A DNA stretch of 64,000 nt from Marchantia polymorpha subsp. ruderalis (GCA_037833965.1 AP031358.1:12284001-12348000); one strand, 5' to 3'; positions 40,901-52,001 are shown, numbered from the stretch's first letter. Numbers and translations are program-made. Notes: generated by a model from the sequence alone, not told the origin.

Positions 40901-41092
40901 CTCTCGGCAAACTCTAATCGCTCTCAATTCCAAATCACGCGCACTCACTTCTCCCTCAATCAACAAGAAATCTCCTGTGTGACGACGTCGAGAATGGTCC
41001 GCAGCCAGCAGATGGATGCGCGCAGCGCGCACAAGAGATTGGAATCGCGAATTCAAGAATGGGACGTTCTCCGCCGCCCGGTCGAAGGTCAT
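37940..41092 (-). CDS. U3-encoded accessory protein, family B (B2 3' LTR copy), 1,050 residues
   Basis: Intact. Begins MTFDRAAENV at 41092. Residues 1-83 are an N-terminal extension absent from family A; A's start aligns with the internal MTRPSRLRM at about residue 85. The conserved domain follows (FLLWGWNYICANMVREWLEP, RTRDYKDRFRR, GGTLNHLSPFL). Then comes a linker of about 450 residues with VHRSPVHRS repeats from the palindromes and many Ala/Pro/Ser, an acidic patch, EQVIPLLRYLD, RRRTRTKV, a coiled coil and the Arg-rich tail. Over a 70-residue stretch from LRLPQ to RCAG I count about 60% identity with family A, while the linkers do not align. The 5' LTR copy of the same element is broken. 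Confidence 0.85.
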   Translation of the reverse strand: MTFDRAAENVPFLNSRFQSLVRAARIHLLAADHSRRRHTGDFLLIEGEVSARDLELRAIRVCRERKKRGQCGSRMSGRANPRNAMTRPSRLRMVPLRLPQNGLRAFEERLIARKLDFLLWGWNYICANMVREWLEPQGPPSRGLRPHVDRWTVQDWAQALERCAGMPGHLLFDSESIKVTKQEEAQFVELFKTGRSTKNGYRTRDYKDRFRRTLSAALMQLLQPHRACYITLWQVSFVECVIEGTPIHWASILHRVMRQHAFEEKGGTLNHLSPFLINFYRQRNCLTAAELEHFPPLSIDHPGKYVRENEVDTDAEESPTSTPSRRRDEGRHTPAARVPRKRRWREESEEEQHQEPSAPIRPRPLCEPYSRPKQKARRLVLPADSADTATIATEIGSASPERREEARTTAGATGHAATSSGERPPTGQGPPELPRAMRTDVPFAHRRASADGRASADRRTQVDVDLRLRVGRSSPPVHRRLPVHRSPVHRSPVHRTPPHVPPVHRQESPPFQHRKGKEPAEEPPTRHRPSGPDPPAHHAPQFAPSAPGPSSRGDTSRERAEAAPSAGSPPIDAPSAVGPIGQGTSDVRPPAMSPSAIDVRGATPAADKAPANAPAHEPGTAPTDRSREQQTMERSDCPRDEISMHDAQSNPAQPPSAQSPSATDDGDRENAVGNQPANDGDAARVHSPSALDILATSSEAAAVPSQAAHVEDVQPHSGQSPTQSMATEILHSDDDDGGSTEEMSGAEDTEEEEEEIVGAPAAALSEQVIPLLRYLDCKVDKYADPLQPGSYIELVRRRTRTKVHTSKLLARVDQELRDLKEKHECLWGQYKLNQKFYKHSEKMKDEKLGELTKEQVKVKEALDSEQAQNRILSEELVRQTRLLEQCQLARQADEELIRRLQSECGELRAQRAEAESQLVMIEEDRRKEADRTKVETARRVAHCLKGYAHWEVKAQEKLTLREFELRAAGLLSSDSRSRRKVAKKLEAFLSKAQDTMSALEGKVSAALQRLGLRSRAEEWQGRELVRGSRPRRRRSTGSAECSVAWFRAGV

Positions 41093-42338
41093 GGTCGGCT
41101 CTTGGTCGTGAAGAACGTCTCACTTGATGGCCGCGCCGGCTGTACGCTGGAACGGTCTTCGCTCTCACGCGCGGCTTCACGCTCCGCCGTCGTCGATTAA
41201 ACTCTCACGCTCGAATTGGCGGATTTGAACTCCGCGAGCGTGTCGCCCTGCGGACATGGGGGCGTAGCGCCGAAGGCGAGTTTTCTGCCTTGCGCGGTAC
41301 ACTTGTTCGTACCGCCCCTCGGCCAATCTCCCGCTGCCTTGACGCGTGTGTCCGCATGTCGGACAAAAATTCAACTCCTGCCTGTGCGCAGGCAGGGGCC
41401 TCGGCGGATTCTCCGCCGGCGCGGAACTTGAACATCCTCCTGTGCACAGGCGTTCGCCTGTGCGCAGGCGAATTCCGTCCGCGGCGCTGCGCTGGCGCGG
41501 AAGGCGTTGACCGTGGTCAGCCGTCTCCGTCCAGTCTGTCCGTTCCTTGTCTCTCCGTCGGCGCTTCCGCCGCCGCAACTCCGTCCGTCCAAGAGCGCAT
41601 CCACCCGTGCCGTCCGCACGGTCCGTACCTATTGGATTACTCTGGCGGCTCTTCCGACGTACGCGGCGCTGCGCTGGCGCGGAAGGCGCCGTACACTTTC
41701 TACCTCACAAGGCGCATTTCTAGGGCCCAAGGCGGATTTTCCGCCGACGCCGAAGTGCCTGTGCACAGGCGAACGCCTGTGCGTAGGCGGACTTCGCGCC
41801 TTCCCTAACCCTACTTCGCCTGTGCACAGGCGAACGCCTTCGTCCGTGCATAGGACAAAACTTGAATCCCTCTTCCGCGTAGGCGGAATTCGCGCCGGTG
41901 GCGAACTCCTTCCGCCGTAGGCGACCGCCTCCGTTTCTTCCAGTAGCGATAACTCCCTAAGTCCCCGTCCGTTCCAAGCGTTCTTGGGCTCGTTAGAATC
42001 AGCGCGTCGAGCTCTTTCCAACGGGACCCTAACTTGGTCAAGGCGCCCGAGGGTTTACCTAATTACGGGGGTTTCCCTACAGACGCGGACGCAACCTCCG
42101 AAGGCGGGTTTTGCGCCTTGCGCCGTAGAGATCCTAACTGCGGAGCTCGCAGGGAGGGTGGTGCCTGTCCTTGCTGCGGCACCCCAAATCCCAGATTCTA
42201 CAAGATCCCTCGAGAATCCCCGCGATCTTCCGGATTCACTCTGTTTTGATGTACCGAAGGCTATTTACAATGCTGCCAGGGTACAGTTTTTCAAAAATGT
42301 TTTAATTTCCTCAAAATTGCCAAAAGTGGGGTACCACA

Positions 42339-42351
42339 TGCCCCCCTCCTC
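42339..42351 (-). other. B2 polypurine tract
   Basis: Same GAGGAGGGGGGCA tract as in A1, directly before the 3' LTR. Confidence 0.9.
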
Positions 42352-42375
42352 AATTGTGAGCGCCCACGCGAACAC

Positions 42376-45216
42376 TCACATGTGGTATTTCTTCAACCGC
42401 CACCCGTTCACTCGGGTGCCTAACAAATCGCCGGCCAGGTCCGCAAGTTGGATGGATCCATTCGGGAAGACTTCGACAACCCTGTAAGGTCCCATCCACC
42501 TTAGGTGCAGTTTGCCTGGGAATCTGGCATGCCTGCTGTCGTAGAGCAATGCCAAATCACCCGCCTGCAGGAGTACCGGTTTGATCTTTTTATCGTATCT
42601 CTCCTTTCGGCGGAGCTGGATTTTCCTAGTGCGATCTTCGGCGTCTCTTCTCCTCTCATCCAGCAGCGTGACTTCCTGTAACCTGTAGAGCTGACTCTCC
42701 TCTGCGCCCATCCTCTGCAAATCCAACGTTCGTTGGGTGGGTACTTCAAATTCGATCGGGAGGATCGGGTGTTGCCCATACACCAGAAAGTATGGTGTCT
42801 GTTTGGTCGTGATCTTCTCAGCTGTGCGGTACGCCCATAGAGCGGCTGCTAGCTTCGTATCCCAGTCGTGAGCGTGATTCACCGTGACCTTGAGTAGTAT
42901 TTTACACAGCAGACCATTGGACTTCTCCGTCAGTCCATTTGCCTTGGGATTGTATGGAGTAGTCTTCCGGTGCTTGATGTGGAAGTACCGTGTCAGATCT
43001 TCGATGATCTGATTCAGAAAATGCGTGCCCCGGTCGCTGACTAGCTCTAAGGGACATCCGTAGCGTGTGATGATTGACTCAAACAAGAATGCTGCCACTG
43101 TGGCAGCATCATCCTTTCTGGTGGCTCTGGCCTCTACCATTTTGGTGGCATAGTCCGTTGCTACCAGAATGTAGCGCCTTCGTGTACTTCTAGTCACCGG
43201 TTGTATCGGCCCTACAAAGTCAATACCCCACTTTTCGAAAGGTGCTAGAGGCATGATGGGAGTCAGGGGCCAGCGTGTTGTAGGCGTCGGTCTCCCCGTC
43301 CTCTGGCAACTGTCGCACTTGCGAATGTAATCGAGAACATCCTTAAACATGGTCGGCCACCAATACCCCGCATTTAGGATCTTTGTGACCGTGTTCTTTG
43401 TGGCATAGTGTCCACCCGCCTCCTCAGTATGCATCGCACTCACTATTCTTGGTACCTCTGATTCCTCCAGGCACCTGCATAAGCGCTCATCTGCCATCTT
43501 CTTGAACAAAATCCCCTGCTGGAGTTGGTACGGGCCTGCCTTATGAATAAAGACAGTTCGCTGTTCCAAATCCATGCCTTCGGGGCACTGGAGGGTTAGC
43601 AGATATCGATACAGGTCGGCATAGCGGGACTCATGTCCTGCAGACAACTGAAATAACTCTTCATCTGGAAAATTGTCCACCAATTCCTCCTCTGTCGGCT
43701 GGGTCCATAATCGGGACAAGTAATCCGCGTTTTCGTGGTGCACCCCTTTCCTGGTCTGGACTGTGTAGGTGAACTCTTGTAGTAACAATACCTACCTGGC
43801 GGTTCGACCGGATAGGTCGGCTTTCTTGACTAGGTGTTGCAATGCGTAGTGGTCCACATGGAACACAAACTCGTAGCAGATTAGGTAGTGACGGAACTTT
43901 TTACAGGAGTACACCATCCCCAACGCTTCTCTCTCCGTCGTGGTGTACTTCCGCTCTGCTAGAGATAGCTGTCGGCTCGCGAAGTAGATCGGGTAGTCCT
44001 TTTTGTTGTCATCCTTTTGACTCAGTACTACACCGATGGCGAATGCCGAGGTGTCAACGTAAACATGGAATGGTCGATTCCAGTCTGGACTCCTTAGTAC
44101 GGGAGCAGTCGTGAGTTTCGCTTTCAGAGCCTCAAATGCTGACTGCTGGTTCGCACCCCAAGCATAAGGCTCGTCCTTCTTCAACAACTTGGTCAGGTCC
44201 GCCGCCAGTATTGCATACATGTGTATGAATCTTCGGTAGTAGCCCACATGACCCAGGAATGCTCGCAGCTCTCTTAGATTCGTGGGTGGCTCAAGCTCGA
44301 GTATAACCTTGACCTTCTCGACGTCCACCGCAATGCCGTCTGCCGAGACCCGATGACCCAACAAGATCCCACTAGTCATAAAGAAAAAGCACTTCTCGGG
44401 ATGCAGTGATAAACTGCTCTCTCTACATTTATCGAAGGTCTGCTTCAAGTGACTTAGGTGTTCAGACCGCTTCCCAAAGACACAGAAGTCATCTATGAAT
44501 ATTTCCAGGAACTTCCTCAGTTGTTCCTGAAAGATATTGGTCATCATCCGTTGAAAGGTGGCAGGCGCGTTGCACAGACCGAAGGGCATCTTGTGGTATG
44601 CGTAAGTTCCCCAGTCGGTTGTGAACGTAGTTTTATCCTTGTCCTGTTCACGGATAGACACCTGATTGTAACCTGAGAACCCATCCAGGAAGCTATAACA
44701 TTCATGTCCTGCGACATGGTCTAGAATGGCATCCGTGAATGGTAACGGGTGATGATCCTTGCGTGTTGCTGCATTCAACTTCCGGAAATCCTGACACACT
44801 CGTATCTTACCCGTCAACTTCTTGGGTACGATAACAATCGGCGACACCCACTCGCTGCTGAGCACAGGGTAAATAATACCAGCGCTCAAGTACTTATCTA
44901 TCTCCTCTTTCACTAGCAAGGAGTATTTTGGGTTGAGGCGATACTGGCGCTGTCGTATGGGTACTGAGTCGTCCAGTAAATCGATACGGTGTTCCCCATA
45001 CCGTGCAGGTATCCCCTTCATGTCCTCGATCTTCCAGGCGAAGACGTCGACATAATGGCCAAGGAATGCCTGTACTTTCCTTAGCTCGTCTCCTCTCACT
45101 GCGCTTGATACCTTCAAGCACTTGCCGGGACTGAGTTGTACTTCGTGACAGTCACTAGGGTCGACAATGCCCTCAGTGTGACTCGTCTCACTCCTTCCCA
45201 GTCCCACAGTTAATTG
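42376..45216 (-). pseudogene. B2 pol, one in-frame nonsense codon
   Basis: Follows UAG at 45,219-45,217 in the same frame (CAA TTA ACT GTG GGA CTG). RT with FIDDF, RNase H, integrase zinc finger and D,D35E core are all recognisable (GIDFVGP, SDRGTHF, LTEKSNG), as is the GPYRVVEVFPNGSIQL end. A TAG at 43,794-43,792 replaces the Trp of the ARWVLLLQEF segment just after RNase H, so integrase would not be made. The change is TGG to TAG, a C-to-T on the other strand. Confidence 0.93.
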
Positions 45217-45219
45217 CTA
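45211..45219 (-). promoter_or_regulatory. B2 UAG-CAA-UUA readthrough context
   Basis: Minus strand GAC GAA TAG CAA TTA ACT. This is an exact UAG-CAA-UUA, the form found in tobacco mosaic virus. Compared with family A the third codon changed from CTA to TTA, still within the YYA rule. Confidence 0.82.
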
Positions 45220-47778
45220 TTCGTCTTCCGGCTGAATAGCTTCCGGCTCTTCTTCTTCTCCCACCGAACAGCAGGCAACGAATCCCACGAAGTAATCGGA
45301 TTCGGTACCACTGGAATCCGATCGCGCGGTCGACTCACTGTCCTCGCCCGATGTGTAACCTGCACTTGTCGATGGGGTCTCTCCTTCGTGCCTGACCCTA
45401 TTCCAGGGCACCGTAATGGTTTTGGTCGGTTCCGAAGGATGAGGAAACTTAAGGCGATGTCTTCGCCAATCACATCTGACTTGTGCACCATATAGCCATG
45501 GTCGCCCGAGCAGAACGTCATAGCCCTGCTTCATCATCGGTTGAAGGATGATATACGTCAACCGAAAGTCCGCACCCCCGATGGTTGTCTTGACATTGCG
45601 CAGCATACCTGCAGGCATTCTCCGCGTCTGATCCGCTAATCTCAACACACGCTTCGAGGGTTCGTATTGACTGAACCCCAAGGCTCTCGCTGTATCCTCC
45701 GTCATTATGTTGACTCCTGATCCAGAGTCGATTGGCACTCTGCGTACACAACACCCTGCTATTTCCACATCGATCTCGGGTGGCCCTTGGTCTTCGCTCT
45801 CCACTTGATATACTTGAGAGGATGTGGATGCGCGCGGCTTCCGCGGATGCCGTAGCGAAAGCATCAACATTCTCCGATACGTCTTATTGTCCTCCAAGAG
45901 CTGCTTGAACGTGATGTTCACTTTTCGACTCCCGAGATCTTCAACCAAGTCATAGTGGGCGCGTTGGGTCGCCGTGGTCGGCGACGCTCTGCGAGGTTCC
46001 ACGGTGGCTGCCAACTTCGCCACAAGGGAGGATGTCAAGTCTGGCCGCGGTGGGTCCTTTTGCGTGCGGATCGCTTCCTTCAACAGGTTGGTTACCTCAT
46101 TGCGGATATCCGGAGCATAGTCCCGTTTCAGTAGGCGCACTGGCTCGTCCTCGACTGCCGTCTGGGGGCGCACTGCTGGTGTTTCTCGCGTAGCCGAAGA
46201 CTTCCGAGCAGGTCGCAAGTCGGACTTGCTGGATGTCTTCTCCTTTCCTTTTCCCGTCCGGTCGTCGGGTCTCCGTTCGTGCTTGCGAGTGTCACGCTCT
46301 TGCTCCTTCGATTTCTTGGAACTACGAGTTTCGACCCGTGCGCACATAACCTCTTCAGCCGGCCATTCTTCGTCTTCGCCATCCCCGTCTGAACCTACTT
46401 CGACCTGGTTAACTTGCACGTCCTCCTTGGCAGGAGTGTTCACAAATCGTACCGCTGGCCGAGGGACTGGTGGCTGATCACACTCTGGCGCAGTGTGCCC
46501 GACCTTCTTGCAATTACTACATGTCGGAGCATAATCGTTTCGCCTTTTTGGATGGGGACACTGCGGTGAGAAGTGCCCAACTTCCCCGCAATTATAACAA
46601 GCTCGCGGTGGCGGTGGGTCAAACGTCCCTGGAGGTGCTCTCCGCCTCACAGGTACCGTAGTGGCCCGATCCACCGGAATATATCGTGGGACTTGCATTG
46701 CTGAAACTGCAGGAGGGGTAGGAACCGACTGGACGGCGTAGGCTGTCTCTTCGCTAGCCTCTCCATAGTACTGAGGGTGCTCTCCATAGTACGGTTGCGC
46801 CCACTCTACTGCGTTGACTGGATATGACGGCCGGGTGGTAAGGCACTCGGTGTTTGCATGTCCCACCGCCCCGCACGTAGTACACCATAAGTTCGCTCGC
46901 ACTCTCCCGGGTGATTTTCTGCGATCATGCCCGCCTACCACTTGAACCTTGAGATCGGCGAAGTCCTTCACAAGGGTCTCCATCTTCGAAGCTATATCTC
47001 CCGGCGCTCTGTCCGTAGTCACTCGTCGGATGCCCTTTTTCTTCGCTGACCCATGCTTCTTCCTCTTCTTCTCCTCCTCCGACGATGAGGTTTCCTCTTC
47101 TTCGGATGAAGAACGGTTCTCGTCCGAAGACGATTCCTCCGATGACGGAGTTGTACCTCTACGTCGTCTTCGCCCTCCCTTCGGTTTTCGCTCCTTCGAC
47201 TCCCGTCTCTCTCTCCCTCTTCGGTTGAGAGTGGAAGTTTCGAAGGCTTCTGCCGATGCAATCACATCCTCAATAGTGTTGCACTTGCTACGTCCGCAAA
47301 AAGTCTCCATCTCCCGAGTTAAACCGGTCACGTACCAATCCACAGCTTGTTGTACCGAGAAAGGGGACCCTGGTCCTGTTTTCGGTATTCTGTCGAGGAG
47401 GTCCAGAAATCTCTCAGTGTAGTCACGCAGACTCTCCTTCTTCTCTCGCTGCAAATTACGTAACTTTGTCAAAACCCGGCTGTCGTAGCCGAGCTCGCGG
47501 AAGCGGCGAAGGAACTTCTCCTTCAGCTGGGCCCATGTTGTCAACCCAGTCGGATCGATGCTCTCGTGATTGTACCAACTCCTCGCTTTCTTCCGCAGAA
47601 GGCTTGGAAAGATCCTTAGTCGGTCGTCGTCTGCGATCTCGCGATTGGCAATAGACACCGACTCGAACAACTTGATGTATGAATCTGCATCGTCGTCATC
47701 CCCACTCCCTTTGTACTTCGGGTAGGAATGTTTAGTAATCGGCTGAGGTAGCCGCACATTGGCTTGTCCATCCGCCAT
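45217..47778 (-). CDS. B2 gag-protease, N-terminally truncated
   Basis: Starts at ATGGCGGATGG (47778), which corresponds to an internal Met of family A gag (SPMAEHQ), so about 90 residues of the A-type N-terminus are missing. The upstream frame runs into the LTR and is not original gag sequence. It has a gag domain (SYIKLFESVSIANREI, LKEKFLRRFRELGY), an acidic/Ser-rich region, and three CCHC knuckles (CTTCGAVGHANTEC, CYNCGEVGHFSPQC, CSNCKKVGHTAPEC). The protease has IDSGSGVNIMTED and DVLLGRPWLYG. No internal stop: unlike A1, Gln is kept after the third knuckle. About 853 residues to the UAG. Confidence 0.88.
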   Translation of the reverse strand: MADGQANVRLPQPITKHSYPKYKGSGDDDDADSYIKLFESVSIANREIADDDRLRIFPSLLRKKARSWYNHESIDPTGLTTWAQLKEKFLRRFRELGYDSRVLTKLRNLQREKKESLRDYTERFLDLLDRIPKTGPGSPFSVQQAVDWYVTGLTREMETFCGRSKCNTIEDVIASAEAFETSTLNRRGRERRESKERKPKGGRRRRRGTTPSSEESSSDENRSSSEEEETSSSEEEKKRKKHGSAKKKGIRRVTTDRAPGDIASKMETLVKDFADLKVQVVGGHDRRKSPGRVRANLWCTTCGAVGHANTECLTTRPSYPVNAVEWAQPYYGEHPQYYGEASEETAYAVQSVPTPPAVSAMQVPRYIPVDRATTVPVRRRAPPGTFDPPPPRACYNCGEVGHFSPQCPHPKRRNDYAPTCSNCKKVGHTAPECDQPPVPRPAVRFVNTPAKEDVQVNQVEVGSDGDGEDEEWPAEEVMCARVETRSSKKSKEQERDTRKHERRPDDRTGKGKEKTSSKSDLRPARKSSATRETPAVRPQTAVEDEPVRLLKRDYAPDIRNEVTNLLKEAIRTQKDPPRPDLTSSLVAKLAATVEPRRASPTTATQRAHYDLVEDLGSRKVNITFKQLLEDNKTYRRMLMLSLRHPRKPRASTSSQVYQVESEDQGPPEIDVEIAGCCVRRVPIDSGSGVNIMTEDTARALGFSQYEPSKRVLRLADQTRRMPAGMLRNVKTTIGGADFRLTYIILQPMMKQGYDVLLGRPWLYGAQVRCDWRRHRLKFPHPSEPTKTITVPWNRVRHEGETPSTSAGYTSGEDSESTARSDSSGTESDYFVGFVACCSVGEEEEPEAIQPEDE

Positions 47779-48729
47779 CGGTGTGTGTAATAACCCACTA
47801 AAGGCTAAAACTGCAATACAGTGGTAGAAAGGTCGAACCCACAGGGACAGAGGAACACACAGGGTACAAAGTGTCACGTTTTAACAGACTATTGAGGAGT
47901 TTGAATTCTCAGGCGACTGTCACTCCCAGAAATACTGCAAGTGTCCACTCGGAGCGCACTCGGAGGTCGCACAGTGCAGCGTAACACACACACACACACA
48001 CACCTGAAACTACAGAAACACAACCCAGAGATCCGTCAGGACCTCTACTTCAAGATTTCAGGGGGAAAGTCTCTCACGAGCACACTCGGCAAAGCTGCGG
48101 GCAGTGACTTCCAACTCCGGCTCTTACAACGCTTCCACTAGCTTGCTGCTAGTGTAGGAAACCCGGTTTGGACTGCCTACTTCGGATCGAAGTCACTCCT
48201 ACGCGGTGAACAACACTCTCAACTCACAAAACGCGCAGAGAACGCAGGTCCGCACTGAAGGACTCACTGTGAAACATTCCAGTAACACAACAACAGTCTA
48301 TTGAAGAGTTTGAATTCTCAGGCACTTGTCATTCCCAGAAGTACTACAGGGGTTACTCTCAAGGCACCTGCTGCAGCGTAACCTGAATTTACAACCAAGG
48401 CTTACACGAAGTAGCAAAACTTCACTTTGGCATTCAGGGGAAAAATCCCAAGGAGTACAATCAGAAAGAAACACTCGAAGGTGTAGGGGCGAAACTGTTC
48501 AAGTATCTAACTAGTCACTGGCTCTGAGCATCGGCAGTCACCCGCAGGTGCAGATCCGAACTACTCAAGTCTCTAACCAATGTACTAGCTCTGAACATTC
48601 GGCCGAAGGCCTTCAGCTACAAAATGCGGAACGCTAAGTTGTAACTCCTCGTGCGTGGTGACAGAACTCAAGGACACAAACACGCAAAGGAAATGGGTTC
48701 CTGATCTGCACTTCTGATGGGAAAGAACC

Positions 48730-48758
48730 CCAGGCAAAACGCCTGGAACTATTTTATA
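48730..48758 (-). promoter_or_regulatory. B2 5' LTR TATA box and hairpin
   Basis: TATAAA (48,758-48,753) and hairpin CCAGGC-GTTTT-GCCTGG (48,746-48,730), identical to the 3' LTR. Confidence 0.78.
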
Positions 48759-48794
48759 CCTTCTAAGTCCTACCTAACACTACACTGCACTACG

Positions 48795-51700
48795 CTACAC
48801 GCCTGCACGGAACCACGCTACACTACACTCCGCGGAACCTGTACTACGTCTCCTGCGCGGCCGACTGCCGCGCACTAACTCCCTACCCTGCCACTCTTCC
48901 GCTCGACTACGCAGTCCCAACCGCTGCAACGCCGCGGACACCTCCCCCTCGAGGGCGGACATGGTATCCTGTGCCTTCGACAGAAAGGCCTCGAGTTTCT
49001 TCGCTACCTTCCGCCGACTCCTACTGTCGCCTGACAACAACCCGGCTGCGCGCAATTCAAACTCACGCAGTGTGAGTTTCTCCTGCGCCTTCACTTCCCA
49101 GTGGGCGTAGCCCTTGAGGCAGTGGGCGACTCGCCTCGTCGTCTCCACCTTCGTGCGATCCGCCTCCTTCCTGCGATCCTCTTCAATTATCACTAATTGC
49201 GATTCGGCTTCAGCACGTTGCGCTCTCAATTCGCCACACTCTGACTGTAAATTGCGGATTAACTCTTCATCCGCCTGCCGTGCGAGCTGACATTGTTCCA
49301 ACAACCGCGTCTGTCGCACGAGCTCCTCTGACAAAATCCGATTCTGGGCCTGCTCAGAATCGAGTGCTTCCTTGACCTTCACCTGCTCCTTGGTGAGCTC
49401 GCCCAGTTTCTCATCCTTCATCTTCTCGGAGTGCTTGTAGAATTTCTGATTAAGCTTGTACTGTCCCCACAAGCACTCATGCTTCTCCCTCAAGTCCCTC
49501 AACTCCTGGTCCACTCTAGCTAATAGCTTGCTGGTGTGGACTTTAGTGCGAGTCCGCCTGCGCACTAACTCGATGTAAGATCCCGGCTGGAGTGGGTCGG
49601 CATATTTATCGACCTTGCGATCCAAGTACCGCAGCAACGGAATCACCTGCTCAGAGAGCGCCGCCGCCGGCGCTCCAACAATTTCCTCCTCCTCCTCCTC
49701 GGTGTCTTCTGCTCCTGACATTTCTTCCGTGGAGCCTCCGTCATCATCATCCGAGTGGAGAATTTCAGTCGCCATTGATTGCGTCAGCGACTGCCCCGAG
49801 TGGGGCTGCACGTCCTCGACGTGTGCTGCCTGCGAAGGCACGGCTGCAGCCTCGCTGCTCGTCGCCAAAATGTCTAAGGCGGAAGGCGAATGTACCCGAG
49901 CGGCATCCCCGTCGCTCGCTTGTTGATTGCCTACCGCGTCCTCTCTGCCTCTGTCGTCCGTCGCCGAAGGCGATTGAGCGGAAGGTGGCTGCGCGGGGTT
50001 GGATTGCGCATCGCGCATCGAGATTTCATCCCGCGGACAGTCACTCCGCTCCTCCGTCTGCTACTCCCTTGATCGGTCCGTGGGGGCTGTGCCCGGCCCG
50101 TGCGCAGGCGCATTTGCCGGCGCCTTGTCCGCCGCAGGCGTAGCGCCGCGGACATCTATCGCCGAAGGCGACATGGCCGGGGGCCGCACGCCCGATGTTC
50201 CTTGGCCTATAGGCCCTACTGCCGAAGGCGCATCTATCGGCGGACTTCCCGCCGATGGTGCGGCCTCCGCACGCTCTCTGCTCGTATCTCCTCGGCTCGA
50301 AGGCCCTGGCGCCGAAGGCGCAAATTGCGGCGCGTGGTGCGCCGGAGGGTCTGGCCCCGAGGGCCGGTGTCTCGTAGGCGGTTCTTCCGCCGGCTCCTTC
50401 CCCTTCCTGCGTTGGAACGGGGGTGATTCTTGCCTGTGCACAGGCGGCACGTGCGGAGGTGTTCTGTGCACAGGCGAGCGCCTGTGCACAGGCGGACTGC
50501 TCCTTCCCACGCGTAAGCGTAGATCCACGTCCACTTGTGTTCGCCGGTCCGCGGAGGCTCGTCCGTCCGCGGAGGTTCGCCTGTGCGCAAACGGAACATC
50601 TGTCCGCATCGCACGTGGTAACTCCGGAGGCCCCTGGCCCGTAGGCGGCCTCTCTCCCGACGAGGTTGCAGCGTGGCCCGTTGCTCCTGCGGTCGTCCGC
50701 GCTTCTTCTCGCCTCTCTGGCGACGCACTTCCTATCTCCGTCGCAATCGTCGCCGTGTCTGCACTGTCAGCTGGCAACACCAGCCTGCGTGCCTTCTGCT
50801 TCGGCCGGCTGTATGGCTCGCACAGCGGCCGCGGTCGAATGGGAGCAGAGGGTTCTTGATGCTGCTCCTCTTCGGACTCTTCCCTCCATCGCCGCTTCCG
50901 CGGCACTCGCGCTGCAGGAGTGTGTCTCCCTTCGTCCCTCCGTCTTGATGGGGTAGAAGTCGGTGACTCCTCCGCATCAGTGTCGACCTCGTTCTCCCGC
51001 ACATACTTCCCGGGATGGTCGATGGACAATGGCGGAAAATGTTCAAGCTCCGCCGCTGTCAAACAATTCCGCTGTCGATAAAAATTGATGAGGAAAGGAG
51101 AAAGATGGTTTAGAGTTCCCCCCTTCTCCTCAAACGCGTGCTGTCGCATCACCCTGTGCAGGATGCTCGCCCAGTGAATTGGAGTTCCCTCGATGACGCA
51201 CTCCACAAAAGAGACCTGCCACAATGTGATGTAGCAGGCGCGGTGCGGCTGCAGTAATTGCATCAGCGCCGCGGACAAAGTCCGGCGAAATCGATCCTTG
51301 TAATCACGGGTCCTGTACCCATTCTTGGTAGACCTCCCGGTCTTGAACAGCTCCACAAATTGCGCCTCTTCTTGTTTGGTCACCTTGATGCTCTCACTGT
51401 CGAAAAGGAGATGCCCTGGCATGCCAGCACATCTTCCCTACGCCTGCGCCCAATCTTGGACTGTCCACCGATCAACATGCGGACGCAATCCGCGCGAGGG
51501 TGGTCCCTGTGGCTCTAGCCACTCGCGCACCATATTCGCACAGATGTAATTCCATCCCCATAGCAAGAAATCGAGCTTTCTTGCTATTAAGCGCTCTTCG
51601 AAAGCGCGCAGCCCGTTCTGCGGCAGGCGAAGTGGCACCATCCGCAATCTGCTCGGTCTCGTCATTGCGTTCCTGGGGTTCGCTCGCCCGCTCATTCTAC

Positions 51701-51917
51701 TTCCGCACTGTCCGCGTTTCTTTCTCTCTCGGCAAACTCTAATCGCTCTCAATTCCAAATCACGCGCACTCACTTCTCCCTCAATCAACAAGAAATCTCC
51801 TGTGTGACGACGTCGAGAATGCTCCGCAGCCAGCAGATGGATGCGCGCAGCGCGCACAAGAGATTGGAATCGCGAATTCAAGAATGGGACGTTCTCCGCC
51901 GCCCGGTCGAAGGTCAT
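48795..51917 (-). pseudogene. U3-encoded protein of B2 5' LTR, two nonsense codons
   Basis: Same protein as 37,940-41,092 but with two in-frame TAG codons. One is near 51,435, after WAQA, where the other copy has TTG. The other is near 50,070, where CAG became TAG after DRSRE. The palindrome cluster in the linker is shorter here (fewer SPVHR units) than in the 3' LTR, showing repeat-number change between the two LTRs of one element. Confidence 0.88.
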
Positions 51918-52001
51918 GGTCGGCTCTTGGTCGTGAAGAACGTCTCACTTGATGGCCGCGCCGGCTGTACGCTGGAACGGTCTTCGCTCTCACGCGCGGC
52001 T

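Larger units (their letters stand above)
36930..42338 (-). repeat. B2 3' LTR (5,409 bp)
   Basis: Minus strand from TGTGGTACCCCAC (42,338) to GGTTATTACA (36,930). Contains the 1,050-codon ORF, a palindrome-rich U3, the TATA box and hairpin (37,903-37,875) and a R-U5 of about 0.95 kb. R-U5 has an internal duplication of a block with 'gagtttgaattctcaggca' and 'cccagaaatact' (37,038-37,080 and 37,446-37,490) that is single in family A. Confidence 0.95.
36930..52001 (-). mobile_element. B2: Ty3/gypsy retrotransposon, family B, minus strand
   Basis: 3' LTR 36,930-42,338, internal region 42,339-47,785, and a 5' LTR from 47,786 that is interrupted at 52,001 by A2; about 1.2 kb of it should lie beyond the window. 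Inserted into the B1 LTR. Pol proteins are closely related to family A, and the terminal bases, PPT and R-U5 are shared, so A and B are sister families. The element lacks the PBS and the gag N-terminus: the LTR end is joined almost directly to ATGGCGGAT of gag. Pol carries one nonsense codon. It is therefore defective as it stands. Confidence 0.93.
47786..52001 (-). repeat. B2 5' LTR, partial, interrupted by A2
   Basis: Matches the B2 3' LTR from its 36,930 end up to about 41,176, where A2 is inserted. More differences from the 3' LTR are visible than between the A1 LTRs, so B2 is older. The last five bases before A2 are CGGCT, the expected target duplication, whose partner is outside the window. 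Confidence 0.93.

Noticed and set aside
47779..47877. Extending B2 gag into the LTR (frame open to 47,877)
   Set aside because: That part is LTR U5 sequence, open by chance; it would lie upstream of the junction and has no counterpart in family A gag.
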